Position numbers and translations under genes: made by a program. From CAYREX01 sp964423505 (lineage in GTDB: Bacteria > Fermentibacterota > Fermentibacteria > Fermentibacterales > JCC-6): DNA of 64,000 nt. Numbering within the stretch: the stretch's first letter is position 1; every line of letters begins with the position of its first letter. Under the pieces are notes generated by a model. That model worked only from the letters and a program-made list of their open reading frames with translations. It was not told where the DNA came from and did not search any database. This document shows positions 1-9,794 of the stretch, piece by piece. The stretch is from assembly GCA_964423505.1 (NCBI GenBank), contig CAYREX010000002.1:62001-126000 (forward strand). The letters run 5' to 3'.

Positions 1-317
1 GAGCGGCCGAGGAGCAGGCAGCCGAGGTCCTCGAGAGGGCCAGGAGGGAGGCTCAGCGGATACGTCTCTCCATCCCCGACGCGCTGGAGGAGATGGACTC
101 GAGGAAGGACGGCAAGCTCGCCGAGGTGGCCGACAGGGCCGACCGGGCCGTCGAGGAGGAGATGGGGCGGCTCGCCGACAGGCTCGAGGGCCGTACCCGG
201 GAGCGGCTCGAGGAGCTGGAGGGCCATCGTGGCGACGTCGAGTCCAGGGCCGCGGAGCTCCTGGAGGCCCACCTGCTCCGAGACGGGGCCGGGGATACCG
301 ACGGAGAAGGGGACTGA
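1..317 (+). CDS. V-type ATP synthase peripheral stalk subunit (G/H-like), 3' part
   Basis: The gene is cut by the window edge; the frame is open from base 3 and ends with TGA at 315-317, which overlaps the ATG of the next gene by one base. The visible 104 residues are almost entirely charged and helical (long runs of E, R, A and L), as expected for the coiled-coil stalk subunit that pairs with subunit E and joins the catalytic head to subunit I. The order that follows (I, K, E, C, F, A, B, D) is a standard bacterial/archaeal V-type operon, and a G/H stalk gene is commonly first. The identification rests on composition and position, because such coiled coils carry no diagnostic motif. Confidence 0.7.
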   Translation, partial: AAEEQAAEVLERARREAQRIRLSIPDALEEMDSRKDGKLAEVADRADRAVEEEMGRLADRLEGRTRERLEELEGHRGDVESRAAELLEAHLLRDGAGDTDGEGD

Positions 318-2344
318 TGGCGCTGGACAGCGTCCGGAAGGTCCGCATCCTCTGCCATTCCGGCAGGCGTCACGAGGTCCTGTCCGAGATCGAGTCCATG
401 GGCAGCGTCCACGTCCTGGACCTGGGGGAGCCCGGGAGAGAAGGGCCGGAGGGTGTCCCCGGATTCCTCAGACCGGCCGAGATAGACACGGCAGAGCTCT
501 CGGAGAGGCTCTCCAGCCTGGAGAGGGCGATATCCTTCCTGCAGGACCGTACAGGCGTCGAGCCGCCCTCCGTGACCGAGCTGGAGGAATCGGAGCTGGT
601 GGCCGAGGTGGAGAACCGGGAGCTCATCGCCGACGCCAGGCGGGCATGGGTGCTGGCCGTCTCAATGACCAAGCTGGAGGGCGCCAGGAGGGAGCTGGAG
701 CAGGAGCGCGACTTCCTCGCGGACTGGACCGGCATCCCGCTCCCGCTGGAGAGGCTGGGCGAGGGAGACTCCGTCACGCTGGCGGCCGGGACGCTCGGCG
801 GTGACGCCGCGGAGGCAGCAGGGCTCATCGAGGCCGAGACCCCCCTCGTGCACATAGAGCGGCTGGGCTCTGACGGACCTCTGGAGCGGGTGGTGGTCTC
901 GGTGCACCGCGAGGTCGCCCGGGACGTGCTCGGAAGGCTCGGAGAGGTCGGCTTCGTAAGGCAGGACTTCGGGGCCAGGGAGGGGCTGGTGTCCGACCTC
1001 CACTCGGAGGTCGAGAGAGAGATAGCCCTCGTGGACAGGCGGATGTCGGACCTGCATGCCAGGACCCTGCAGCTGGCGGAGGAGCTGGACCGGCTCGTTG
1101 TCCTCCGGGACGCCGCCGGTCTCCTCCTCGAGCGCATGGGCGCCGCCGGCATGTCCCTGGAGAGCAGGCACGTGAGCATGCTGGACGCATGGGTCCGGGA
1201 GCGGGACATCCCCCGGCTCCGGGAGCGACTCGAGGCGCTGGGGGAAGTGGCTGTCACCGAGGCGCCGCTCTCCGAGGGAGAGATCCCTCCATCGCCGCTC
1301 ACCGAGCCCCCTGCGGCACAGCCCTACACCATGCTCACGGACATGTACGGCCAGCCCACCAGGAAGGACCCCGACCCAACTCCCATAATGGCCCCCTTCT
1401 TCGCAGTCTTCTTCGGCATATGCATAGGAGACGCGGGGTACGGGCTGGCTCTCGCAGCCGGCTCCGCCCTGGGCTGGGCCATCGTCAGACGGAGGCACGG
1501 CAACCCGACCCTCTTCCGGCTCCTCTTCCAGGGAGGGCTGGCCAGCATTCTCGTAGGCGTCTTCCTGGGCGGGTGGTTCGGGATAGATTTCCAGAGCCTT
1601 CCCGGCTTCCTTCAGGCCCCGGCGATGCTGCTGAACCGCCTCGTCCCGGGCTACGTGCCGGGAGGCGAGTCGGAGGGATTCTCGGTCTCGAAGCAGTTCC
1701 TCTACCTCACCCTGGCGCTCGGGCTAGTCCAGCTCACAACCGGGATAGTAGTCAACCTCTTCAAGCGCCTCAGGGCGGGAGAGGGCCTCCCCGCGGTCCT
1801 GGACCAGTCCGGCTGGCTGCTGGCCACCGCCGGCCTCTTCCCCTGGCTCTTCAACAGGTACCTGATGCCGGGGCAGCTATTCCCGGTGGACGGGCCGGTG
1901 GACCAGGCCCTGCTATACGTCCTGGCCCTGGGCGCCCTCCTGATATTCGTCATGGGGGGGAGGGAGGCCAAGGGGATAGGGCGCTTCGGCCTGGGGGCGT
2001 ACGCGGTCTACGGCATAGTCAACCTCCTGGGGGACATGCTCTCCTACTCGAGGCTCTTCGCCCTGGCGCTCTCCAGCGCCATCATCGCGCAGGTGATAAA
2101 CGAGATGGCGGGGATGCTGATGAGCGAGCTGGGCGTGCCGGTGGTCGGCGTTGTCCTCGCGGTGCTGGTGGTCGCCGGCGGCCACCTCTTCAACCTGCTG
2201 ATGGCCTGCCTGAGCGGCTTCATCCATACCGCCAGGCTCCAGTTCGTCGAGTTCTTCGGGAAGTTCTACGACGGTACCGGCGTGCCCTTCAGGCCGCTCC
2301 GCTACCGTCCCAGGTACGTGCACATAAGGGGAAGAGGGGAATAG
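317..2344 (+). CDS. atpI: V-type ATP synthase subunit I (membrane stator)
   Basis: This 675-residue protein is the V-type I (a-like) subunit, which forms the ion half-channels against the K ring and anchors the peripheral stalks. The N-terminal half (about 1-340) is soluble and helical. The C-terminal half starts with the family-typical stretch around DPTPIMAPFF and FFGICIGDAGYG, followed by about seven hydrophobic segments. Near residues 575-585 it has LLGDMLSYSRLFALAL, which matches the conserved family segment carrying the essential arginine. The start ATG overlaps the preceding stop (TGATG), which suggests translational coupling. The length is usual for bacterial NtpI proteins. Confidence 0.95.
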   Translation: MALDSVRKVRILCHSGRRHEVLSEIESMGSVHVLDLGEPGREGPEGVPGFLRPAEIDTAELSERLSSLERAISFLQDRTGVEPPSVTELEESELVAEVENRELIADARRAWVLAVSMTKLEGARRELEQERDFLADWTGIPLPLERLGEGDSVTLAAGTLGGDAAEAAGLIEAETPLVHIERLGSDGPLERVVVSVHREVARDVLGRLGEVGFVRQDFGAREGLVSDLHSEVEREIALVDRRMSDLHARTLQLAEELDRLVVLRDAAGLLLERMGAAGMSLESRHVSMLDAWVRERDIPRLRERLEALGEVAVTEAPLSEGEIPPSPLTEPPAAQPYTMLTDMYGQPTRKDPDPTPIMAPFFAVFFGICIGDAGYGLALAAGSALGWAIVRRRHGNPTLFRLLFQGGLASILVGVFLGGWFGIDFQSLPGFLQAPAMLLNRLVPGYVPGGESEGFSVSKQFLYLTLALGLVQLTTGIVVNLFKRLRAGEGLPAVLDQSGWLLATAGLFPWLFNRYLMPGQLFPVDGPVDQALLYVLALGALLIFVMGGREAKGIGRFGLGAYAVYGIVNLLGDMLSYSRLFALALSSAIIAQVINEMAGMLMSELGVPVVGVVLAVLVVAGGHLFNLLMACLSGFIHTARLQFVEFFGKFYDGTGVPFRPLRYRPRYVHIRGRGE

Positions 2345-2397
2345 GGTCCCGGGGGAGCCTTTCCTGATTCTGTAGTGATCGAGAAGGGAGACAGTTC

Positions 2398-2841
2398 GTG
2401 GAACAGCTAGTCGCCTACCTTGGAATAGCCTTTGCCACCGCACTGGCTGGCATCGGCTCCGCAGTCGGCGTCGGTATAGCCGCTCAGGCGAGCACCGGCG
2501 TCATGAGCGTGGACCCGGGCAAGTTCGGTAAGCTGCTGCTGCTCTCGGCGCTCCCCGGGACGCAGGGTATCTACGGCTTCGTCATAGCCTTCCTGCTACT
2601 GGGCAAGGTCTCCGCCGAGATGGGCATGGCCACCGCCTGGTCGATTTTCGCGGCCGGCCTGCCCATTGCCCTCTCCGGGCTTCTCTCCGGCATCCATCAG
2701 GGCAAGGTCTGCGCAGGCGGCGCCATGATGACGGCCAAGCAGCCCGGCGACTCGGCCAAGTCGCTCATCCTGGCGGTCTTCGTGGAGTTCTACGCCATCC
2801 TCGGCTTCCTGGTCTCCTTCCTCATGCTGCAGGGAATCTGA
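2398..2841 (+). CDS. atpK: V-type ATP synthase subunit K (rotor ring proteolipid)
   Basis: This 147-residue proteolipid has four predicted membrane helices, forming two hairpins as in the 16-kDa V-type K subunit. The start is GTG, preceded by the purine-rich AAGGGAGA. Only the second hairpin carries the ion-binding carboxylate (E130 in VEFYAI); the matching helix of the first hairpin has LPGTQG. L52, T55, Q56, Q101 and E130 line up with the Na+ ligands of Enterococcus hirae NtpK (L61, T64, Q65, Q110, E139). This supports Na+ rather than H+ coupling, by homology only. Its place between I and E is typical. Confidence 0.95.
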   Translation: MEQLVAYLGIAFATALAGIGSAVGVGIAAQASTGVMSVDPGKFGKLLLLSALPGTQGIYGFVIAFLLLGKVSAEMGMATAWSIFAAGLPIALSGLLSGIHQGKVCAGGAMMTAKQPGDSAKSLILAVFVEFYAILGFLVSFLMLQGI

Positions 2842-2853
2842 GGCGGCGCACGG

Positions 2854-3441
2854 ATGTCTGTAGAGGCGATACGGGAGAGGATACTGTCTGAGGCCGAGCG
2901 GGAGGCCGGGCAGATAGTAGCCGAGGCCGAAGAGGAGCGCCGTGCCCGCGAGGAGGAGCACGCCGCGGAGCTGAGGGAGCAGTACTCGAGGGAGCTCGAG
3001 CGACTCCAGTCCAAGGCCATGGAGAAGAGACGAATGGGCTCCACCCATGTGCACCGGGAGGCGGAGAGAAAGCTCCAGAGCGCCAGGCGGAGGATGATAG
3101 ACGACGCTATCGACGGCGCGGTCGATAGGCTGGCCTCGCTGCCGGACGACCGCTACCTGCCGATAATCGGGGCGATACTCGACCGATGCGACCTCGAGGG
3201 TGACGTGGAGGTAGTCATCTCCCCGGATGACGAGGGCAGGGTAACGCAGCGGTTCCTGGAGGGGCACTCGGACGGCGACCGGAAGCTGGTCCTCTCCGAG
3301 GAGCGGCACGACCTGGGCGGCGGAGTCATCATGAGAGCGGGCAGCATAAGCCAGAACGGGACCTTCGCCATGCTGGCGACCCTCGCCCATGACGACCTCG
3401 TAATGGCGCTGGCCGAGATGGTCCCAGTGGAGATAGGCTGA
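2854..3441 (+). CDS. atpE: V-type ATP synthase subunit E (peripheral stalk)
   Basis: This 195-residue protein has an N-terminal highly charged helix (about 1-80, rich in E, R and A) that would form the stalk coiled coil. A compact C-terminal half follows, containing the GGGVIM-type segment (here LGGGVIMRAG) seen in V-type E subunits, where the protein binds the top of the A3B3 head. The gene starts 12 bases after atpK and ends 4 bases before the next ATG, inside the ATPase operon. The length matches bacterial E subunits (about 190-200 residues). Here E means the V-type stalk subunit, not the epsilon subunit of F-type enzymes. Confidence 0.9.
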   Translation: MSVEAIRERILSEAEREAGQIVAEAEEERRAREEEHAAELREQYSRELERLQSKAMEKRRMGSTHVHREAERKLQSARRRMIDDAIDGAVDRLASLPDDRYLPIIGAILDRCDLEGDVEVVISPDDEGRVTQRFLEGHSDGDRKLVLSEERHDLGGGVIMRAGSISQNGTFAMLATLAHDDLVMALAEMVPVEIG

Positions 3442-3445
3442 GCGG

Positions 3446-4420
3446 ATGGGCGGCAAGGGCTTCGTCTACGCGAACGGGAGGGTCTCCGGCGAGGAGACCA
3501 CCCTGCTGGACCGCAGGATGTGGCAGATGCTGGTCTCCGCCTCCGACGAGGAGGAGGCCATGAGGCTGCTCGGGGACACATGGTACGGGCAGTTCATGCA
3601 GAGCAGGACCCTGGACGCCTGCCTCGAGTGCGCCCTGGCCGCCACGGAGGATGAGCTGATATCCCTCTCGGAGGACGAGCGCCTGGTCAGGGGCATACTC
3701 CGCCGCAGGGACGTCAGGAACGCCAGGTACGTATGGAAGGCGGCCCTCCTCGGCGTTCCGGAGGAGGAGGTGACCACCGAGAGGGATGGTCTGCTGGAGG
3801 TGGACACTCTCAGGCGGGCCGTCCGTGACGACGAGGCCCGCTCCTCGCTGCCCGACCTCTTCTCGGAGGCCCTCGATGACCTCGAGGCGATGGACGGCCC
3901 GGGGCCAGTGGCCATCGACAGGCGCATGGACCGGCTGGCCGCCGATGTGGAGCTGGCCGAGCTGCCGGCGCTGGGTCCCGAGTTCGCCCGTTTCGTCAGG
4001 GACAGGATGGAGCTGAAGAACTTCCTCACCGCGGGGAGATGCAGGGTCGCCGGCCTGCAGCGGCCCGAGGTGGAGGCGCTCCTCCTCCCCGGGGGCCACC
4101 ATACCCCCGAGGAGGTGGGCGAGGCCTACCAGAGGGGCAGTCTCGGGGAGACCCTTGCCGAGACGCCGGGGCTCGAGGAGCTGGCCTCCGAGCTGGAGGA
4201 GTCAATCGCGCACGGCTCCTTCTACGGCTTCGAGAGGGAGAGCGACAGGAAGCAGCTCGAGCGTCTGGAGCAGGGCACCTACCCGGTGTTCGGCCCCATC
4301 CCGCTGGCCTCCTTCGTTGCAAGGAGGGAGATGGAGATCGTCCACCTGCGGCTGCTGCTGGCGGCCAAGTCGGCGGATATAGGGATGGGCAGGCTGAGGG
4401 ACCGCCTTCCCAGGGGATAG
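3446..4420 (+). CDS. atpC: V-type ATP synthase subunit C (AC39/d-like)
   Basis: This 324-residue, mostly helical protein belongs to the AC39 (V-type C, yeast d) family, the socket that links the central rotor shaft (D and F) to the K ring. The N-terminus (GFVYANGRVSG) and the region LKNFLTAGRC fit the family, as does the C-terminal PLASFVARREMEIVHLRLL, the conserved end of AC39 proteins. The length is normal for the family. It lies 4 bases after atpE and 7 bases before atpF. Confidence 0.92.
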   Translation: MGGKGFVYANGRVSGEETTLLDRRMWQMLVSASDEEEAMRLLGDTWYGQFMQSRTLDACLECALAATEDELISLSEDERLVRGILRRRDVRNARYVWKAALLGVPEEEVTTERDGLLEVDTLRRAVRDDEARSSLPDLFSEALDDLEAMDGPGPVAIDRRMDRLAADVELAELPALGPEFARFVRDRMELKNFLTAGRCRVAGLQRPEVEALLLPGGHHTPEEVGEAYQRGSLGETLAETPGLEELASELEESIAHGSFYGFERESDRKQLERLEQGTYPVFGPIPLASFVARREMEIVHLRLLLAAKSADIGMGRLRDRLPRG

Positions 4421-4427
4421 GAGGAGC

Positions 4428-4760
4428 ATGGACTCGGGGACCGTGGCTTTCATGGGCGATGCCGACACAGTCCTCGGCTTCCGTGCCCTGGGCGTCGAGA
4501 CGTTCGTGCCGGAGAGCCCCGAGATGGCCCGCGAGATATTCGCCGGCCTGGTGAGGCGCGAGGTCGCTGTGGTGATGATAACGAGCGAGCTGCAAGAGCA
4601 CCTCCGGGAGGAGGTCGAGGAGGTCCTGCACAGGCCGCTGCCCGCGGTGATCGTCCTTCCGGGGATCAAGGGCGCGGACAGGCATGGCAGGGACACCATT
4701 AGGGAGCTGGTCATCAGGGCCGTCGGGGTCGACCTGATGTCCGAGAGCGACGGAGCCTGA
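4428..4760 (+). CDS. atpF: V-type ATP synthase subunit F
   Basis: This 110-residue protein is the small rotor-shaft subunit F, which binds subunit D. The N-terminus (VAFMGDADTVLGFRALGV) is the standard family start, a short Rossmann-like fold with the GD..T..GF.L.G pattern. The ATG is preceded directly by GGAGGAG. It sits between C and A as in most V-type operons. Confidence 0.93.
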   Translation: MDSGTVAFMGDADTVLGFRALGVETFVPESPEMAREIFAGLVRREVAVVMITSELQEHLREEVEEVLHRPLPAVIVLPGIKGADRHGRDTIRELVIRAVGVDLMSESDGA

Positions 4761-4794
4761 CGGTTAAGACCATGGACACCCTCGGAGGCAACGG

Positions 4795-6564
4795 ATGATC
4801 AAGGGAACGATCGACAAGATAGCTGGTCCGCTCGTGGTCGCGGACGGGATGAGGGAGGCCAGGATGTACGACCTGGTCTACGTCTCCGACTACGGGCTCA
4901 TCGGGGAGATAATCGAGCTCAAGGGAGACAAGGCCTCCATCCAGGTCTACGAGGAGACCGGCGGCCTGAAGCCGGGCGACCCGGTCACCGCCACCGGCGA
5001 GCCGCTGTCGGTCGAGCTGGGCCCGGGGCTGCTCACCGCGATATACGACGGCATCCAGCGCCCGCTCGACGAGGTCCGGGAGGCCGCGGGCGACTGGATC
5101 ACGAGGGGGATTACCATCAGGGGGCTGGACCACGAGAAGGTCTGGGATTACGCCCCCGTAGCCTCCGAGGGCGACGAGGTCTCCGGTGGCGACGTCCTGG
5201 GGGAGGTCCCGGAGACCGAGCTAATCACCCACAGGGTGATGGTCCCCCCGGGCATGGCGGGCCGACTCACCTGGGCCATAGAGCCGGGCAGCTACGACAT
5301 CGACACCGTGGTGGCGAAGATGGACTCGGGAGACGGCGAGGTTGAGCTGAGGATGTTCCACACCTGGCCGGTCAGGGCTCCCAGGCCGGTCGCGGTGAAA
5401 ATGGCCCCCACGGAGCCGCTGGTCACTGGTCAGAGGGTGATAGACGCATTCTTCCCGCTGGGCAAGGGTGGGACCGCCTGCGTCCCCGGACCGTTCGGGA
5501 GCGGCAAGACGGTCATACAGCACCAGCTCGCCAAGTGGGCCGACGCGGAGATAGTCGTCTACGTCGGCTGCGGGGAGAGGGGCAACGAGATGACCGACGT
5601 CCTCCAGGAGTTCCCCGAGCTGGAGGACCCGAAGAGCGGCAAGCCGCTCATTCTCAGGACCGTCCTGGTCGCCAACACCAGCAACATGCCCGTCGCCGCC
5701 CGCGAGGCCAGCGTCTACACCGGGATAACCATCGCCGAGTACTTCAGGGACATGGGCTACTCCATAGCCCTGATGGCCGACTCCACCAGCAGGTGGGCCG
5801 AGGCGATGAGGGAGATGTCCGGGCGCCTGGAGGAGATGCCCGGCGAGGAGGGCTACCCGGCCTACCTGGGGACCAGGATAGCCGAGTTCTACGAGAGGGC
5901 CGGCAAGATAAGGTGCCTGGGAGGAGAGGAGAGGTTCGGGGCCCTGACGGTTGTCGGGGCGGTCAGCCCCGCCGGAGGCGACCTCTCCGACCCGGTGGTG
6001 CAGGCCACCCTGCGTGTGGTCAAGGTCTTCTGGAGCCTTCAGGCCAAGCTCGCCTACATGAGGCACTTCCCCGCCATCGGGTGGCTGGAGAGCTACTCCC
6101 TCTACACCGATAACCTCAGGGAGTACTACGACGAGGAGCTCGGCACCGAGTGGGTGACGATGATGAGGGAGGCGATAGCCCTCCTCCAGAAGGAGGCCAA
6201 CCTCCAGGAGATAGCGAGGCTGGTCGGCGCCGAGTCGCTCTCGCCGGAGGACCAGCTGGTGCTCTACACCTCAAGGTCGCTCAGGGAGGACTTCCTGCAC
6301 CAGAACGCCTTCCACGAGGTCGACACGTACGCCTCCATAGAGAAGCAGAAGAAGATGATGGAGGTCATCATGGCCACCCACGGGGCCATGGTTGACGCCC
6401 TCAGGAAGGGTGCACCGACCAGGGAGCTCTTCGACCTTCCCGCAAGGGAGCGCATCGCCAGGATGAAGTTCATCCCCGAGTCGGAGATGGAACGGATTGA
6501 CGAGGTCAGGGAGACCATGGGCAGCCAGATAGAAGAGCTGGTCGAGCGCCAGCAGAGCGCCTAG
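4795..6564 (+). CDS. atpA: V-type ATP synthase catalytic subunit A
   Basis: This 589-residue protein is the catalytic alpha-like subunit of the V1/A1 head, which hydrolyses or makes ATP in the A3B3 hexamer. It has the N-terminal beta-barrel start (IDKIAGPLVVADG), the non-homologous insert specific to V-type A subunits (about 110-190), the P-loop GPFGSGKT at 232-239, and GCGERGNEM at 258-266 with the catalytic glutamate (E261). The ALMADSTSRWAEAMREMSGR block follows. The length is standard. Everything needed for catalysis is present. Confidence 0.98.
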   Translation: MIKGTIDKIAGPLVVADGMREARMYDLVYVSDYGLIGEIIELKGDKASIQVYEETGGLKPGDPVTATGEPLSVELGPGLLTAIYDGIQRPLDEVREAAGDWITRGITIRGLDHEKVWDYAPVASEGDEVSGGDVLGEVPETELITHRVMVPPGMAGRLTWAIEPGSYDIDTVVAKMDSGDGEVELRMFHTWPVRAPRPVAVKMAPTEPLVTGQRVIDAFFPLGKGGTACVPGPFGSGKTVIQHQLAKWADAEIVVYVGCGERGNEMTDVLQEFPELEDPKSGKPLILRTVLVANTSNMPVAAREASVYTGITIAEYFRDMGYSIALMADSTSRWAEAMREMSGRLEEMPGEEGYPAYLGTRIAEFYERAGKIRCLGGEERFGALTVVGAVSPAGGDLSDPVVQATLRVVKVFWSLQAKLAYMRHFPAIGWLESYSLYTDNLREYYDEELGTEWVTMMREAIALLQKEANLQEIARLVGAESLSPEDQLVLYTSRSLREDFLHQNAFHEVDTYASIEKQKKMMEVIMATHGAMVDALRKGAPTRELFDLPARERIARMKFIPESEMERIDEVRETMGSQIEELVERQQSA

Positions 6565-6578
6565 GGGGTGACGGACGC

Positions 6579-8032
<1,454 letters not shown>

Positions 8033-8033
<1 letters not shown>

Positions 8034-8659
8034 TGGCCATCCAGGTCCGGGCAACCCGGATGGAGCTGCTGCAGTACCGCAAGAAGGTGAAGCTCGCCAG
8101 CAGGGGGCACAAGCTGCTCAAGGACAAGCTGGACGAGCTGATGCGGCAGTTCAAGATACTGCTCGCCGAGTACGAGGGGGCAAGGAGAGAGCTGGAGAAC
8201 GAGCTCTCCCAGGCCTACGGCGAGTTCCTCTTCGCCAGGGCCGCCATGACCCCGCAGGGGCTGGACGATGCGCTCAGGTACCCGGGGGCCGAGGCCAGGG
8301 TGCAGACCACCACCCGCCGGGTCATGAACCTGACGCTGCCGGAGTTCGAGGTCACGCTGGAGGGAGACGTCAGGAACTACGGGATGTTCGACACACCGGC
8401 GGAGCTGGACGAGGCGCTGGAGGTATATCGGGAGGTCCTGCCCCACATCATAAGGCTGGCGCAGCAGGAGAAGGCCATAAGCCTGCTGGCCAAGGAGATA
8501 GATACTACAAGGAGGAGGGTGAACGCCCTGGAGTACAAGCTCATCCCCGAGCTCGAGGAGGCCATCGCCAGCATCCGTTTGAAGCTGGACGAGATGGACA
8601 GGGGCAACCTCACCCGCCTGATGAAGGTCAAGGAGATGGTCGACGCCAAACGGACCTAA
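8033..8659 (+). CDS. atpD: V-type ATP synthase subunit D (central shaft)
   Basis: This 208-residue protein is the coiled-coil central shaft subunit D, which rotates inside the A3B3 head. The start (RATRMELLQYRKKVKLASRG) and the C-terminal helix (ALEYKLIPELEEAIASIRLK) are conserved family blocks. The V-type operon ends here. The TAA stop (8657-8659) is followed at once by the left inverted repeat of an inserted element, so the operon's original terminator may have been replaced or disrupted by the insertion. Confidence 0.96.
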
Positions 8660-8688
8660 GCCGGGCGTTCCTTATTTGATTTGGTAAG
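8660..8688 (+). repeat. left inverted repeat of RAYT-like element
   Basis: This 29-base sequence begins GCCGGGCGTTCCTTA and matches the reverse complement of 9765-9793 at 27 of 29 positions (mismatches at positions 8 and 16). The match continues more loosely inward with a one-base offset. It directly abuts the atpD stop codon. Confidence 0.85.
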
Positions 8689-8760
8689 CTATCTTTGTCC
8701 CCTACAAGCATGATAAATGAATTTGTTGCATCCAGTGGGTTTCCTGGATACACTCGAAGT

Positions 8761-9741
8761 ATGCCGTATGTGATGAGGTTGGATCATCCGGGTAGCCTAC
8801 ACCACGTCATGTCGCATTGCGTGGAGGGATGCTGGGCCTTCTCCGGAGACAGGGCTCGGGAGGATTTCGTCCGGCGACTCACGGGACTAGTCACTGAATC
8901 TCAACTCGCCTTGCATGCCTGGTGCCTGATGGGAAACCACCTGCATCTCCTCGTGGAGGCTGGCGAGAATGGCATTACCCGACCCATGCATCGGTTGCTC
9001 TGCGGATTCGCCAAGGCCTACAACAAGAGAGAGGACAGACGCGGCCATGTCTTCGATGCACGCTTCAAATCCATTCTTGTGGAGGGATGCCTCTATTATC
9101 TCGGTCTCATAGCCTATATCCACCTGAATCCCATCAGAGCCGGGGTCCTGGCAGGCTTGGATGAGCTTGTGGAATACCCCTGGACAGGACACTCCGAGAT
9201 TATGGGCGAAGTCGAACGCGGCATTCTGACCTTCGGGAGATTGACAGAGGAGTTGAACACGGACATCGGGACTCTCCGGGCCAGCTATAAGTGCTTGCTC
9301 GAAAATAGGCTACACAATGATGCCCCGGAGTTCGAGAGCGGTACGTATTGCATTGGTCCTGCAGGTCTGATGGAGTACGCAACCGGGGTCATGAGCTCCA
9401 GGGCTTCCCCGATACTGGGAAGCAGGAGCTTCGCGCTGAAAATGTACTCCCGCTACAGAGGAACCGCCAGGAGAACGCTGAGGTGCAGGGAGTCACAGCA
9501 CCGGACCCTGGAGGATTTGCTGTCCTCGTTCTCCACAGAATCCGGGATACCCGTCAGTACTCTGAGAAGTGGGGCGCGGGATCGCAGGCTTGTGCGAGTC
9601 AGGCGGAAGCTGACCACCAGAATGTCAGAGCTTGGCATGTCGCAATCCGATATAGCATCCTTCCTCGGGATATCAGCATCCACGGTTCACAGAATCCTCA
9701 GAGGTCGCGACTCATGCTGCAGGCCGTCTGAGTTCGAATAA
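8761..9741 (+). CDS. REP-associated tyrosine (Y1) transposase, IS200-like family, with C-terminal HTH
   Basis: This HUH single-strand endonuclease of the TnpA_REP (RAYT) type cuts and rejoins single-stranded DNA through a 5'-phosphotyrosine. Counting from ATG 8761 (326 residues), the HUH metal motif is NHLHLL (H60 and H62), and the catalytic tyrosine is Y119 in AYIHLNPIRAG, matching Y115 of Escherichia coli TnpA-REP. The last 70 residues hold a helix-turn-helix (MSQSDIASFLGISASTVHRI) resembling the DnaA-C-like domains found on some relatives. The frame is open from TTG 8695, but that codon lies in the inverted repeat, and homologs start near MPYVMRLDHPGSL. No clear ribosome binding site marks any start. 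The gene is intact and more AT-rich than its neighbours. Confidence 0.9.
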   Translation: MPYVMRLDHPGSLHHVMSHCVEGCWAFSGDRAREDFVRRLTGLVTESQLALHAWCLMGNHLHLLVEAGENGITRPMHRLLCGFAKAYNKREDRRGHVFDARFKSILVEGCLYYLGLIAYIHLNPIRAGVLAGLDELVEYPWTGHSEIMGEVERGILTFGRLTEELNTDIGTLRASYKCLLENRLHNDAPEFESGTYCIGPAGLMEYATGVMSSRASPILGSRSFALKMYSRYRGTARRTLRCRESQHRTLEDLLSSFSTESGIPVSTLRSGARDRRLVRVRRKLTTRMSELGMSQSDIASFLGISASTVHRILRGRDSCCRPSEFE

Positions 9742-9764
9742 AGGCCCAAGCGTTCCCAAATAGC

Positions 9765-9793
9765 CTTACCAAATCAAGTAAGGAAAGCCCGGC
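9765..9793 (-). repeat. right inverted repeat of RAYT-like element
   Basis: This 29-base sequence reads in reverse complement GCCGGGCTTTCCTTAC and onward. It pairs with 8660-8688 with two mismatches. It ends one base before the stop triplet of the elbB-like gene. Confidence 0.85.
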
Positions 9794-9794
9794 G

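Larger units (their letters stand above)
8660..9793 (+). mobile_element. REP-associated transposase (RAYT-like) element with imperfect inverted ends
   Basis: This 1.13-kb segment is bounded by 29-base inverted repeats (8660-8688 and 9765-9793, 27 of 29 matching) and holds a single intact Y1 transposase gene. It starts one base after the atpD stop triplet and ends one base before the stop triplet of the convergent elbB-like gene, so it fills the whole intergenic space. Its base composition is visibly more AT-rich than both neighbours, which indicates acquisition by transfer. No target-site duplication can be seen at the two outer edges. Confidence 0.75.

Noticed and set aside
8660..8688. Left inverted repeat as the terminator of the ATPase operon
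   Set aside because: It does not fold on itself; it pairs only with the copy more than 1 kb away.
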